A stretch of 64,000 bases of DNA from an uncultured Christensenella sp. (GTDB taxonomy: Bacteria > Bacillota > Clostridia > Christensenellales > CAG-917): the NCBI GenBank assembly GCA_910577815.1, contig CAJTNO010000001.1:294655-358654 (forward strand), in the 5' to 3' direction. Positions 7,950 through 16,758 of the stretch are shown here, one piece after another (positions within the stretch are counted from its first letter, which is position 1; every line of letters starts with the position of its first letter). The notes under the pieces were generated by a model. The model was not told the DNA's origin. It saw only the letters and a program-made list of their open reading frames with translations, and searched no databases. The translations under genes and the position numbers were made by a program.

Positions 7950-9842
7950 ATGAAAAGAGTCAAGGACAGTTACGCTTGTTATCTGTTTCACGAAGGCACT
8001 AATTATCAGGCGTATAAAATGTTTGCGCCGGTCAAGGGCGTGGAGAACTGCGTTGACGGCTGGTATTTTTCCGTTTGGGCGCCAAACGCCAAGGCGGTTT
8101 CGGTCGTGGGCGATTTCAATAACTGGGACGCGGGTAAAACTCCTATGACTCCGTCGGACGACGGCATCTGGATGACCTTTGTGCCCAATCTCAAGCAGTA
8201 CGACGTTTATAAGTACGCCGTCACCGACAAGTACGGCAAGACGGTTTTTAAGTGCGACCCCTACGGCTTGCATTTCGAGACCGCGCCCGCAAACGCGTCC
8301 AAGCTGTACGACCTGTCCGGCTATCGCTGGAAGGACAGAAAGTGGATGAAGGACAGGGAAAATTACAATCCCTACGGCAGTCCTATGAATATCTACGAGA
8401 TGCATTTCGGAAGCTGGCGCAGATACGACGACGGAAATTTTATCAATTATACCGCTATGGCGGACGAGGTTATCCCCTACGTCAAAAAGATGGGCTATAC
8501 GCATATAGAGATTATGCCGCTTACGGAGTATCCGTTTGAGGGCAGCTGGGGCTATCAGGTCACCGGTATGTTTGCGCCTACCTCGCGCTACGGCACTCCC
8601 AAGGACCTTATGGAATTTATCGACCGCTGTCACAGGGCGGGGATAGGCGTCATCCTCGACTGGGTGCTTGCGCATTTCCCGCGCGACGAACACGGTCTGA
8701 GCAATTTTGACGGCACGCCTCTTTACGAGTACGCCGACCCGCGCAAGGGCGAGCATAAGGAGTGGGGTACCAAAATTTACGATTTCGGCAAAAACGAGGT
8801 CAAATCCTATCTCATATCCGCGGCTATGTTCTGGTTTGACATCTATCACATCGACGGCATTCGCTGCGACGCAGTAGCAAGTATGCTCTATCTCGATTAC
8901 GGCAGAAAGGACGGCGAATGGGTGCCCAATCAGTACGGCGGCAACTACAACCTCGAGGCAAGGGATTTCTTGCGTCAGATGAATACCGCTATCCTTTCCA
9001 AATATCACGGCGCGCTGACTATCGCGGAGGAATCCACCGCGTATCCTATGATTACAAAGCCCGCTTACGACGGCGGTCTCGGCTTCAACTTCAAGTGGAA
9101 TATGGGCTGGATGAACGACAGCCTGCACTATATTTCGACGGACCCCTTCTTCAGAAAGGACAATCATAACGACCTTACCTTTGCCATTACCTACGCGTAC
9201 AGCGAAAACTATATCCTGCCTATCTCCCACGACGAGGTGGTGCACGGCAAGTGCAGTATGATAAATAAATTCCCCGGCGACTACGACCAGAAGTTTGAGG
9301 ATTTAAAGGCGTTTTACGGCTTTATGATTGGTCATCCCGGCAAAAAGCTCAACTTTATGGGCAACGAGTTTGCTCAGTTTATAGAGTGGAATTATTCGCA
9401 GCCGCTCGACTGGTTTTTGCTGAATTATCCGCGACATAAGTCGTTTCAGAAATTTATCAAGGATTTGAACGCGTTTTATCTCGAGAACAAGTCGCTCTGG
9501 CAGCTCGATTGCAGCTACGACGGCTTTAAGTGGATTGTCGTTGACGACAATACTCAGAACATCGTGTCCTTTATGCGCCGCGCCGCGGACGGCGAGTACG
9601 TTATTTGTATAGTCAATTTCTCGCCCGTCGAGCGCAATAAGTACGTTATGGGCGTGCCCGAGGGTGTAACCTATAAGGCGGATTTGTATTCCGCGCTCAA
9701 AAAATACGGCGGTGAGGAGGAAAGACGTCCCTCCTTCCGCGCCACTGCCAAGCCCTCGCACGGCTATCCGTATTCAATCAAGGTCAACATTCCCAAAAAT
9801 TCGGTTATGTTTTTAAAGCCCGAATATAAGGAAAGTAAATAA
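7950..9842 (+). CDS. glgB: 1,4-alpha-glucan branching enzyme
   Basis: It makes alpha-1,6 branches in glycogen. An N-terminal CBM48 domain (VWAPNAKAVSVVGDFNNWD, about residues 30-120) precedes the GH13 barrel. Catalytic residues visible are the nucleophile Asp at about 307 (DGIRCDAVASM), the acid/base Glu at about 360 (IAEES) and Asp at about 428 (HDEVVHGK). The 630-residue length is normal. GGAGAG precedes the ATG. It is first in glgB-glgC-glgD-PH protein-glgA, all co-directional with short gaps. Confidence 0.96.
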   Translation: MKRVKDSYACYLFHEGTNYQAYKMFAPVKGVENCVDGWYFSVWAPNAKAVSVVGDFNNWDAGKTPMTPSDDGIWMTFVPNLKQYDVYKYAVTDKYGKTVFKCDPYGLHFETAPANASKLYDLSGYRWKDRKWMKDRENYNPYGSPMNIYEMHFGSWRRYDDGNFINYTAMADEVIPYVKKMGYTHIEIMPLTEYPFEGSWGYQVTGMFAPTSRYGTPKDLMEFIDRCHRAGIGVILDWVLAHFPRDEHGLSNFDGTPLYEYADPRKGEHKEWGTKIYDFGKNEVKSYLISAAMFWFDIYHIDGIRCDAVASMLYLDYGRKDGEWVPNQYGGNYNLEARDFLRQMNTAILSKYHGALTIAEESTAYPMITKPAYDGGLGFNFKWNMGWMNDSLHYISTDPFFRKDNHNDLTFAITYAYSENYILPISHDEVVHGKCSMINKFPGDYDQKFEDLKAFYGFMIGHPGKKLNFMGNEFAQFIEWNYSQPLDWFLLNYPRHKSFQKFIKDLNAFYLENKSLWQLDCSYDGFKWIVVDDNTQNIVSFMRRAADGEYVICIVNFSPVERNKYVMGVPEGVTYKADLYSALKKYGGEEERRPSFRATAKPSHGYPYSIKVNIPKNSVMFLKPEYKESK

Positions 9843-9845
9843 ATT

Positions 9846-9867
9846 CCGCCGTCGCCCGGGACGGCGG
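9846..9867 (+). other. GC-rich hairpin between glgB and glgC
   Basis: CCGCCGTC (9846-9853) pairs perfectly with GACGGCGG (9860-9867) over a 6-base loop. A short ATTTTT follows 9 bases later, and the glgC ribosome site comes after it. It could be a partial terminator or an mRNA-processing stem that tunes glgB against glgCD. Confidence 0.45.
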
Positions 9868-9904
9868 CTATCACAATTTTTCCCGACTGTAAGGAGGATA
9901 GATA

Positions 9905-11101
9905 ATGAGCAAAACTTCTAAAAAGGAATGTATCGCAATGCTGCTCGCCGGCGGTCAGGGTACGCGCCTTGGCGTTCTCACCGCTAACGTGGCAAAGCCT
10001 GCCGTTCCCTTCGGCGCGAAATACCGTATAATCGATTTTCCGCTGTCCAACAGCATTAACAGCGGCATAGACACCATCGGCGTTCTCACGCAGTACAGAC
10101 CCTTCGAGCTGCATCAGTACATCGGAAACGGTCAGCCCTGGGACCTCGACAGATTAAGCGGCGGCATTTACGTTCTGCCTCCCTATATGGGCGCGAAGTC
10201 CGGCGAGTGGTATAAGGGTACCGCCAACGCCATTTATCAGAATATCGATTTTATAGATAACTACGACCCCGAATACGTCGTTATCCTGAGCGGCGACCAC
10301 ATCTATAAGATGGATTACCACGATATGCTCAAGGACCATAAGAAAAACAACGCCGACTGCACTATAGCCGTGCGCGACGTGCCTATCGAGGAGGCGAGCC
10401 GCTTCGGTATCCTCAACCTCAGGCGCAACTCCCGTCAGATAGAGGAGTTTGAGGAAAAGCCGAAGCAGCCGAGAAGCACCAAGGCTTCTATGGGTATTTA
10501 TATATTTACCTGGTCCAAGCTCCGTCAGTACCTCGTGGACGACGAGAACGACAAGACGAGCGAAAACGATTTCGGTAAAAATATAATACCCAAGATGCTG
10601 AACGACAATCAGAGACTGTTTGCCTATCAGTTTGACGGATATTGGAAGGACGTGGGAACGATATCCTCGCTGTGGGAGGCCAATATGGACATCCTGCGCG
10701 GAAGCGAGCTCAATCTCGACGACGACAAGTGGAAGATTTACGCGCGTAACAACGCCGAGCCGCCGCAGTTTATAACGCCTACGGGCAAGGTTTCCAACTG
10801 CCTTGTGTCCGAGGGTACCGTTATCAAGGGCACCGCTAAAGACAGCATTGTTTCGCACTCCGTCACGATAGGCGAGGGCGCGTATGTGGAGGCGTCCATT
10901 ATTATGCCCGGCGCGGTTATAGAGGACGGCGCAGACGTAAGATATTCCATTATCGGCTGGAACGCCGTTGTGGGTAAAAACGCTATGGTCGGCGAAACTC
11001 TCGACCAGTGCCGCCCCGGCGAGTGGAAGATTAGCGTCATCGGTCCTAAATACGAGCTGCCCGCCGACTCCGTCGTGGGCGCAAACGAAATGTTGGGTTA
11101 A
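9905..11101 (+). CDS. glgC: Glucose-1-phosphate adenylyltransferase, catalytic subunit
   Basis: It makes ADP-glucose, the committed glycogen precursor. Seen: the nucleotidyltransferase loop LAGGQGTRLGVLT, FGAKYRIIDFPLSN, the substrate segment SGDHIYKMDY with catalytic Asp, and EEFEEKPKQP. A C-terminal left-handed beta helix of hexapeptide repeats follows (VTIGEGAYVEASIIMPGAVI). It has 398 residues. A strong AAGGAGG site is present. It pairs with GlgD encoded 14 bases downstream, as in Bacillus, where GlgC and GlgD form a heteromer. Confidence 0.96.
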   Translation: MSKTSKKECIAMLLAGGQGTRLGVLTANVAKPAVPFGAKYRIIDFPLSNSINSGIDTIGVLTQYRPFELHQYIGNGQPWDLDRLSGGIYVLPPYMGAKSGEWYKGTANAIYQNIDFIDNYDPEYVVILSGDHIYKMDYHDMLKDHKKNNADCTIAVRDVPIEEASRFGILNLRRNSRQIEEFEEKPKQPRSTKASMGIYIFTWSKLRQYLVDDENDKTSENDFGKNIIPKMLNDNQRLFAYQFDGYWKDVGTISSLWEANMDILRGSELNLDDDKWKIYARNNAEPPQFITPTGKVSNCLVSEGTVIKGTAKDSIVSHSVTIGEGAYVEASIIMPGAVIEDGADVRYSIIGWNAVVGKNAMVGETLDQCRPGEWKISVIGPKYELPADSVVGANEMLG

Positions 11102-11115
11102 GGAGGAAATTATCT

Positions 11116-12231
11116 ATGAAAAATCATACTATGAGCGTACTGTTTGCATCCGACGCCGAGAGCCATCTCAACGACCTGACTATTCACCGTACCACCGCGT
11201 CGCTCCCATTCGGCGGTCGTTACCGTCTTATCGACTTTGCGCTGTCCAATCTGGTCAGCTCCAATATCACTACTATAGGTATCATAACGCGCAATAACTA
11301 TAACTCGCTTATGGACCATATCCGTATGGGGCGCGACTGGGACCTCAACAGAAAAAACAGCGGTATAACCGTTTTCCCGCCCTTCGTTTTCAACAGCGCG
11401 CACGAGGTCTATAAGGGTAAAATTGAAGCTCTTTACACGCTGCGCGGCTTTATGATGAGCAATAACGAGGAGTACGTTGTCATTGCAAATACCAATATCG
11501 CCTGCAATATCGATTTCGAGGAGGTGGAAAAATTCCACATCGAAAAGGGCGCGGATATTACCGTCCTCACCCATTACACCGACGATACCAATCCGCGTAA
11601 GATTATTATTTCCTCGGACAAAAACAACCGTATAACCGATATGCGCTATCCCGTTGCAAGCGATACCGGCAAGCAGAGATGTAACCTCAATATCTACTAT
11701 ATCAAAAAGGATTTGCTTATTTCGCTTGTGGATAACGCTTATGCTCACGGCGCGTACGACTTTGAAAAGGATATCCTGCAAAAGAAGCTGGACGAGCTCT
11801 ATATTATGAACTACGAGGTGAAGGATTACGTAGCCGTTATCGACCGTATTCCCACCTATTTCAAGCGCAGTATGGAGCTGCTCGACCCCGCCGTGCGCGA
11901 GGAGCTGTTCTATAAGCATTCTACCATTCTCACAAAGGTTAAGGACAGCGTTCCCGTCAAGTACAAGGAGGGCGCAGACGTCAAAAACTCAATTATCGCC
12001 GACGGCTGCGTTATTGACGGCACCGTGGAAAACTCCATTCTGTTCCGTAGCGTCAAGGTCGGCAAGGGCGCAGTTATCAGAAATTCAATCATAATGGAGG
12101 ATTCCATCATTATGGACGGCGCGTCGCTTGATTACACAATTACCGATAAGGACGTTATAATTCAGTCCGGACGTACTCTCAGCGGCTATGAGAGCTATCC
12201 TATGGTGGTGGTAAAGGGCAAAGTCATATAA
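11116..12231 (+). CDS. glgD: ADP-glucose pyrophosphorylase regulatory subunit GlgD
   Basis: GlgD is a GlgC paralogue that modulates ADP-glucose synthesis. It keeps the fold (LPFGGRYRLIDFALSNLVSS, YKGKIEAL) but lacks the GGxGTRL loop and the catalytic SGDHI motif (here ANTNIACNID), as expected for a regulatory subunit. The C-terminal hexapeptide repeats read IADGCVIDGTVENSILFRSV. AAGGAGG lies before the ATG. The last codons overlap the first copy of a 178-bp tandem repeat. Confidence 0.94.
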   Translation: MKNHTMSVLFASDAESHLNDLTIHRTTASLPFGGRYRLIDFALSNLVSSNITTIGIITRNNYNSLMDHIRMGRDWDLNRKNSGITVFPPFVFNSAHEVYKGKIEALYTLRGFMMSNNEEYVVIANTNIACNIDFEEVEKFHIEKGADITVLTHYTDDTNPRKIIISSDKNNRITDMRYPVASDTGKQRCNLNIYYIKKDLLISLVDNAYAHGAYDFEKDILQKKLDELYIMNYEVKDYVAVIDRIPTYFKRSMELLDPAVREELFYKHSTILTKVKDSVPVKYKEGADVKNSIIADGCVIDGTVENSILFRSVKVGKGAVIRNSIIMEDSIIMDGASLDYTITDKDVIIQSGRTLSGYESYPMVVVKGKVI

Positions 12232-12557
12232 AATCAGCGCAAATCACAGCGCAACACCCGCAAAGCGGTTATTGCGCGAGTGAAAGCTTGATTTTATATC
12301 GGCTACCGCGTAAAAGTTTGTTGTACTGTACACTTTAACCGACGTTGTAAACACTTGCAACGCTCCGTACAAACTTTTACTTGGTTGATGCAAGCGGAAT
12401 AAATATATAAAACGGCGCAAATCACGGCGCAACACCCGCAAAGCGGTTATTGCGCGAGTGAAAGCTTGATTTTATATCGGCTACCGCGTAAAAGTTTGTT
12501 GTACTGTACACTTTAACCGACGTTGTAAACACCTGCAACGCTCCGTACAAACATTGT
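12226..12557. repeat. Two tandem copies of a 178-bp intergenic repeat
   Basis: Copy 1 starts at 12226 and copy 2 at 12405; over about 150 bp they differ at only a few positions. Each copy holds a hairpin (GCGCAA/TTGCGC enclosing CCGC/GCGG; 12249-12277 in copy 1). In copy 1, GTAAAAGTTTGT (12310-12321) pairs perfectly with ACAAACTTTTAC (12369-12380), which would fold the right half. Copy 1 begins inside the end of glgD and copy 2 stops about 40 bases before the next start. It is not a CRISPR: two units, no spacers. Confidence 0.8.
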
Positions 12558-12595
12558 ATAAACGGAAAAATTATATAAGGAGAAATCAATATCGA

Positions 12596-13264
12596 ATGAA
12601 CATAGACGAAAAGTATTTTAACGAGTCGCAGATGCAAGCCAACACCGTAGAGGATGTCCTCGACGGTGGCGAGTCCGTTCTTTGGCGCGGTAAGCCCGAT
12701 AAAAAGGCGCATATCGCCGCCGCTGTGTTCAGAGCGTTGCCTATTACGATAATTTGGATGATTTTCGACTTCGGATTTATAATAGGTATTTCCATAGGTA
12801 TGTCGCGCGGCGGAATTCCGCTTGCTCTGCTCGGCTTTATTATTCCGTTTTTCCTTGTGCATCTCGCTCCCGTGTGGATTTGGGTTGCAAATATTTTAAG
12901 GTCCGTTACGGAAATCAAAAATATGGAGTACGTTTTGACCGATAAACGCGTATTAGTACGCTCGGGCGTAATCGGCATAGATTTTAAGTCTATATATTAT
13001 AACGAGGTGGAAAGCGTAAACGTAAAGGTCGGTCTGACTGATAGAATATTTAAGGTCGGCGATATTTACATCAATGCCAAGTCCTCCGCCGCGGTGCTGT
13101 ATGATTTGCATAATCCATACATTCTCGGCGGAAAAATCCAGAAGGTCGTCAGGGATATCGCTACGGATATAAATTATCCCAACGCGCTTCGCCCCGATTA
13201 TAACCCCGGATATAATACTCAATATTCGGACAGTCCTTTTGAAAGTCAACCGTTCGACAATTAA
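12596..13264 (+). CDS. bPH2/YdbT-like membrane protein within the glycogen operon
   Basis: The protein has 222 residues. The N-terminal part has a VLWRGKPDKK motif typical of bacterial PH-domain proteins. Two hydrophobic helices follow (about residues 45-68 and 76-105). Then comes a bacterial PH domain (YVLTDKRVLVRSGVIGIDFKSIYYNEVESV). The C-terminal tail is Asn/Tyr/Pro-rich. The ATG at 12596 is preferred because AAGGAG is 13 bases upstream; the earlier ATG at 12554 has none. A direct role in glycogen metabolism is not implied by the family. Confidence 0.75.
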   Translation: MNIDEKYFNESQMQANTVEDVLDGGESVLWRGKPDKKAHIAAAVFRALPITIIWMIFDFGFIIGISIGMSRGGIPLALLGFIIPFFLVHLAPVWIWVANILRSVTEIKNMEYVLTDKRVLVRSGVIGIDFKSIYYNEVESVNVKVGLTDRIFKVGDIYINAKSSAAVLYDLHNPYILGGKIQKVVRDIATDINYPNALRPDYNPGYNTQYSDSPFESQPFDN

Positions 13265-13295
13265 GAGAACGTTTGTATATTTACGAGGTGGAATT

Positions 13296-14720
13296 ATGAA
13301 AATTTTGTTTGTAACATCAGAGGCCGCGCCCTTTGCAAGGTCCGGCGGTCTCGGCGACGTCGCGGGCGCGCTTCCGCAGGCGTTTAACAAGGCGGGTAAC
13401 GATTGCAGAGTTATTATGCCTTTCTATAAGGATGAAATAAATGCGGATTTTCAACATAATTTCCGCTACGTTGCCTCTACCTACGTCGATTTGAGCTGGA
13501 GACGTCAGTACTGCGGTATATTCGAGGCGGTCTACGGCGGCGTTACCTATTATCTGATTGACAACGAGTATTACTTTAAGCGCAGAGGCTTATACGGTCA
13601 TTTCGACGACGGCGAGAGATTTGCGTTCTTCTCAAAAGCCGTTCTCGAGGTGCTTCCGCTTATTGATTTCTTCCCCGACGTTCTGCACGCAAACGACTGG
13701 CATACCGCGCTTACTCCCGTGTTCCTCGACGTGTTCTATCGCTTCTCCGAGGAGTATCAGCATATCAAAACCGTGTTTACCATCCATAACATAGAGTTTC
13801 AGGGTAAGTACGGCGACAGCCTTATAGGCGATATCCTCGGCTTGCCGGACTGGGCGCGCTCCATTGTTATGAACGGCGACTGCGTGAACTTTATGAAGGG
13901 CGGCATCGAGGCGTCCAACGCCGTCACCACCGTCAGCGAAACCTATGCGGGAGAGATACTCGACCCATTCTATTCCTACGGACTGGAGGGTATCCTTTCT
14001 CAGCGCCGCTTTAAGCTGCACGGAGTTGTCAACGGCATCGACCAGAAGGAATACGACCCCAAGCACGATAAGCGTTTGTTTGCTCAGTACGGCGTAAAGG
14101 ATTTTGCCAAGGGTAAGGCGGAAAATAAAAAGGCGCTTTGCGAAATGATAAACCTCGGCTTCGACGAAAACCGTCCGATTGTCGCTATGGTTACAAGACT
14201 CACCGAGCAGAAGGGTATGGACCTCGTAAGCGCAGTTATCGACGACATTATGCGCGCCGATATCCAGATGGTCATTCTCGGCACGGGAGATTGGAAATAT
14301 GAAAATATGATAAAGTCCGTGGAAGGCAGATATCCCAATAAGTTCAGAGCGATACTTGCTTTCTCGCAGGACCTCGCAAGCAAGCTTTATGCCGCAAGCG
14401 ACCTGTTCCTTATGCCAAGCAAATTCGAGCCTTGCGGACTTTCTCAGCTTATTGCTATGCGCTACGGCTCAATTCCCATCGTGCGCGAGACGGGCGGGCT
14501 TAAGGATACCGTGCCTGCTTATAACTGCGAGACGGGCGAGGGCAAGGGCTTTACCTTTAAGACCTACAACGCTTACGATATGCTCGACGCAGTATGGCGC
14601 GCATATGCCTGTTTCCACGATAAGCCGCAGTGGAATAACGTCGTTAAAAATGCTATGAAATCCGATTTCGGTTGGGATGTGTCGGCACAGCGTTATCTTG
14701 AAATATTCAAAAACCTGTAA
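13296..14720 (+). CDS. glgA: Glycogen synthase (ADP-glucose)
   Basis: This GT5 enzyme extends alpha-1,4-glucan from ADP-glucose. The N-terminal ADP-glucose loop reads RSGGLGDVAGALP (KxGGL type with Arg for Lys). HANDWHTAL and VFTIHNIEFQGKYG are canonical, and the C-terminal Rossmann domain carries PSKFEPCGLSQLIAMRYGSIPIVRETGGLKDTV in pieces. It has 474 residues, the normal length. GAGGTGG lies 5 bases before the ATG at 13296; an upstream in-frame ATG at 13239 overlaps the PH gene and lacks a site. Confidence 0.96.
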   Translation: MKILFVTSEAAPFARSGGLGDVAGALPQAFNKAGNDCRVIMPFYKDEINADFQHNFRYVASTYVDLSWRRQYCGIFEAVYGGVTYYLIDNEYYFKRRGLYGHFDDGERFAFFSKAVLEVLPLIDFFPDVLHANDWHTALTPVFLDVFYRFSEEYQHIKTVFTIHNIEFQGKYGDSLIGDILGLPDWARSIVMNGDCVNFMKGGIEASNAVTTVSETYAGEILDPFYSYGLEGILSQRRFKLHGVVNGIDQKEYDPKHDKRLFAQYGVKDFAKGKAENKKALCEMINLGFDENRPIVAMVTRLTEQKGMDLVSAVIDDIMRADIQMVILGTGDWKYENMIKSVEGRYPNKFRAILAFSQDLASKLYAASDLFLMPSKFEPCGLSQLIAMRYGSIPIVRETGGLKDTVPAYNCETGEGKGFTFKTYNAYDMLDAVWRAYACFHDKPQWNNVVKNAMKSDFGWDVSAQRYLEIFKNL

Positions 14721-14736
14721 TTTAGTTTATATATTA

Positions 14737-14802
14737 TAAAAACACTTTTGCTTACAGTCGCGTACGTTTATTTGCGTTATGTCGTTAGCGAAAGTGTTTT
14801 TT
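14737..14802. terminator. Bidirectional terminator after glgA
   Basis: AAAACACTTTTGCT and AGCGAAAGTGTTTT pair across a roughly 35-base inner region. T-runs occur at both ends: TTTTTTATT on the plus strand and TTTTTATAATATA on the minus strand. It separates glgA from the convergent DUF5677 gene. Confidence 0.8.
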
Positions 14803-14834
14803 ATTAACCGAATTATAGATTTTTGACTGACTAA

Positions 14835-16007
14835 TTAAATTTTATTGAGTTTATAATAATTCTCAAAATTAGCTGTGCTTCGGCTATCGTATTGAGTTAA
14901 CAGATTGTTAAAGTCTGTTTCTAATTTATTTATAATATCTATATTGTTAATATTGGTATCGGTTTTTAACCTGCTACATAAGATAATATAGGTATTTGCA
15001 ATCGTATAATATAGCATTATAGATATTTCAAAATAATGTAATAAGGGATATTTGGCTACGGAAGTTGTTCCGTGTGTGTATCCGTTACATATTTTGTATA
15101 ATGAATACAAATAATCGAAATGCGTCGAATGTTGATTGTTATACTTCTTTTTTAAATATTTTATAATTCCGTTTAGCGTATAGGATTGTGCTCCGCATAC
15201 CCCAAAATCATCAATTAAATCCAGCCATCCAAAATGCAAATAGTCTATTTTATTTTTACACTTTTTATTTTTTCTGTTCTCAAATAAATCATTGAATTCT
15301 TTGGGATAATTTTGATTGCAGCAAGATTGCATCAATTCATATTCAGTAAATTTATAATAAGCATTAGTTACTGTTTCTGGACAGTTTAATAATAATAGCA
15401 ACTTTATGTATAATTCTATTATACCTCTACAAATTGGGTAGGCATTATCTAAAAAATTATCTTCAAGTAGAGAAAGTGCTGCCGTTCCTTTATTGGAGAT
15501 TGTTGTAAAAATAGTATAATAAATATCTTTTGTTGTATACGATGTAAGCAATTCGTTCATTCTTAAACATAGAACAAATATATTATAAGGTATATGGAAG
15601 AATATAAAACTTTCACCTTCTACTATAGCTTGTTTACGGAAATATGCACTTCCATAATCTCTTAGTTTGATATTTTCTATAACTTGATTTATCAATAAAT
15701 TTTTATATTCTTCGTCACTTTCTTTCTTTATTCGCTCATCTTCTGTTTCAAAAACGAGATTAGAACGGTGTAAACCTACTATGTGACGGCAAATATCGTA
15801 AAACGGCAATTCTATATTAGCAGAAACTAATTTTTTATTATCGGGCAATTCTAAATCATAGTACTTGGAAATTTTGTTGCCGAGATTATCGATTACTTTA
15901 TACATTATCTCTAAAAGAAAATTGCCTTTGATTTTGCCGCTGAAAAGTTGTCGTAGTGATTTATTTAATACCTTTTTATAATTTTCGGGACAATTAAAAT
16001 CAAACAT
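14835..16007 (-). CDS. DUF5677-like protein of unknown function
   Basis: This 390-residue helical protein has R.IIELYIKLLLLLNCPE and GYTHGTTS segments that fit DUF5677, a helical family of unknown biochemistry. No signal peptide is seen. Base composition is much more AT-rich than dut or glgA, which suggests recent transfer. It starts 3 bases after the dut stop and its AGGAAA ribosome site lies inside the last dut codons, so translation is probably coupled to dut. Function is not assigned. Confidence 0.6.
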   Translation of the reverse strand: MFDFNCPENYKKVLNKSLRQLFSGKIKGNFLLEIMYKVIDNLGNKISKYYDLELPDNKKLVSANIELPFYDICRHIVGLHRSNLVFETEDERIKKESDEEYKNLLINQVIENIKLRDYGSAYFRKQAIVEGESFIFFHIPYNIFVLCLRMNELLTSYTTKDIYYTIFTTISNKGTAALSLLEDNFLDNAYPICRGIIELYIKLLLLLNCPETVTNAYYKFTEYELMQSCCNQNYPKEFNDLFENRKNKKCKNKIDYLHFGWLDLIDDFGVCGAQSYTLNGIIKYLKKKYNNQHSTHFDYLYSLYKICNGYTHGTTSVAKYPLLHYFEISIMLYYTIANTYIILCSRLKTDTNINNIDIINKLETDFNNLLTQYDSRSTANFENYYKLNKI

Positions 16008-16010
16008 ATT

Positions 16011-16454
16011 TTATTTTCCTGTAGAGCCGAAGCCGCCTGCACCTCGGACTGTGTCGTCAAGCGTTTCGCTTTCAATGAGATTTGCAGTTACGTAGGGCGC
16101 GAATACTATCTGCGCTATGCGCTCGCCGTTTTCGACCGTCTTTGCAGAGCTTGAATGATTGTGCATTGCAACCATAATCTCGCCGCGGTAGTCGCTGTCT
16201 ATTACTCCCACCTTGTTTGCGGGGGCAAGTCCTTGCTTGCAGGCAAGTCCGCTGCGGGCGTATACAAGTCCTACAAGCCCGTCGGGTATTTCGACCGCTA
16301 TTCCCGTTTTTATAAATACAGTTTCGCCTGCGTTTATGCTTACGCTGTCGCAGTCAAGACACGCGTATAAATCCGCGCCCGCCGCTCTTTCGCTGCCGTA
16401 TCTGGGGAGCTGTGCGTTTTCGTTTAGTTTTTTAACTCTCACTGTAGCTTGCAT
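16011..16454 (-). CDS. dut: dUTP diphosphatase
   Basis: It hydrolyses dUTP to dUMP, keeping uracil out of DNA and feeding dTMP synthesis. All five trimeric dUTPase motifs are visible in 147 residues: AAGADLYA, ARSGLA, NKVGVIDSDYRGEI (catalytic Asp), NGERIAQIVF, and the C-terminal GAGGFGSTG. GGAGG lies before the ATG. It has its own promoter (16483-16511) that overlaps the terminator of copA. Confidence 0.96.
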   Translation of the reverse strand: MQATVRVKKLNENAQLPRYGSERAAGADLYACLDCDSVSINAGETVFIKTGIAVEIPDGLVGLVYARSGLACKQGLAPANKVGVIDSDYRGEIMVAMHNHSSSAKTVENGERIAQIVFAPYVTANLIESETLDDTVRGAGGFGSTGK

Positions 16455-16482
16455 ACGTTTTTCCTCCGCATTTCATAATCGG

Positions 16483-16511
16483 ATTATATACTAAAAGCGT
16501 TGCGGTTGCAA
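16483..16511 (-). promoter_or_regulatory. dut promoter overlapping the copA terminator
   Basis: On the minus strand TTGCAA (16506-16511) and TATAAT (16483-16488) are 17 bases apart, about 30 bases before dut. The -35 lies inside the terminator stem of the upstream csoR-copA operon, so the same bases end one unit and start the next. Confidence 0.65.
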
Positions 16512-16519
16512 CGCTTTTT
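16493..16519 (-). terminator. Terminator of csoR-copA
   Basis: AAAAGCGTTGC (16493-16503) and GCAACGCTTTT form an 11-bp perfect stem with a 4-base loop. On the minus strand a short T-run follows the stem. Confidence 0.75.
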
Positions 16520-16539
16520 GCGTATTGGGAATATCAAGC

Positions 16540-16758
16540 TTAAAGCTCGCGGATTTCCTCTACTTCGTAGCCGGCTTCTATAATAGCGGCTTTTACCGCT
16601 TCGGCGTCTATGGGGCTTTCGCAGGTGATTTCCGTCGTTCCGCTTTCGTGCGAGGAGGTGACGTCGGATATCTCAGCCGCTTTTCGTACAGCCGCATTTA
16701 CGTGCTTTTCGCACATTCCGCACATCATTCCGTTGACCTTTAACAAATATTTTTTCAT
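16540..16758 (-). CDS. Possible nested CopZ copper chaperone from an internal start in copA
   Basis: Inside copA, in the same frame, AAGGAG (plus-strand 16768-16773) lies 9 bases before an ATG at 16758. Translation from there would give a 72-residue protein beginning MKKYLLKVNGMMCGMCEK, with the size and fold of a free CopZ chaperone. Either copZ was fused to copA by loss of the stop and the site is a relic, or both CopA-Z and free CopZ are made. The ORF and site are seen; use of the start is inferred. Confidence 0.5.
   Translation of the reverse strand: MKKYLLKVNGMMCGMCEKHVNAAVRKAAEISDVTSSHESGTTEITCESPIDAEAVKAAIIEAGYEVEEIREL

Noticed and set aside
7815..9245. Long antisense open frame opposite glgB (and similar ones opposite alaS, glgC, leuS)
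   Set aside because: No ribosome sites or family features; they are by-products of codon bias in the true genes.
12226..12557. CRISPR array
   Set aside because: Only two long units with no regular short repeats or unique spacers, and no cas genes.
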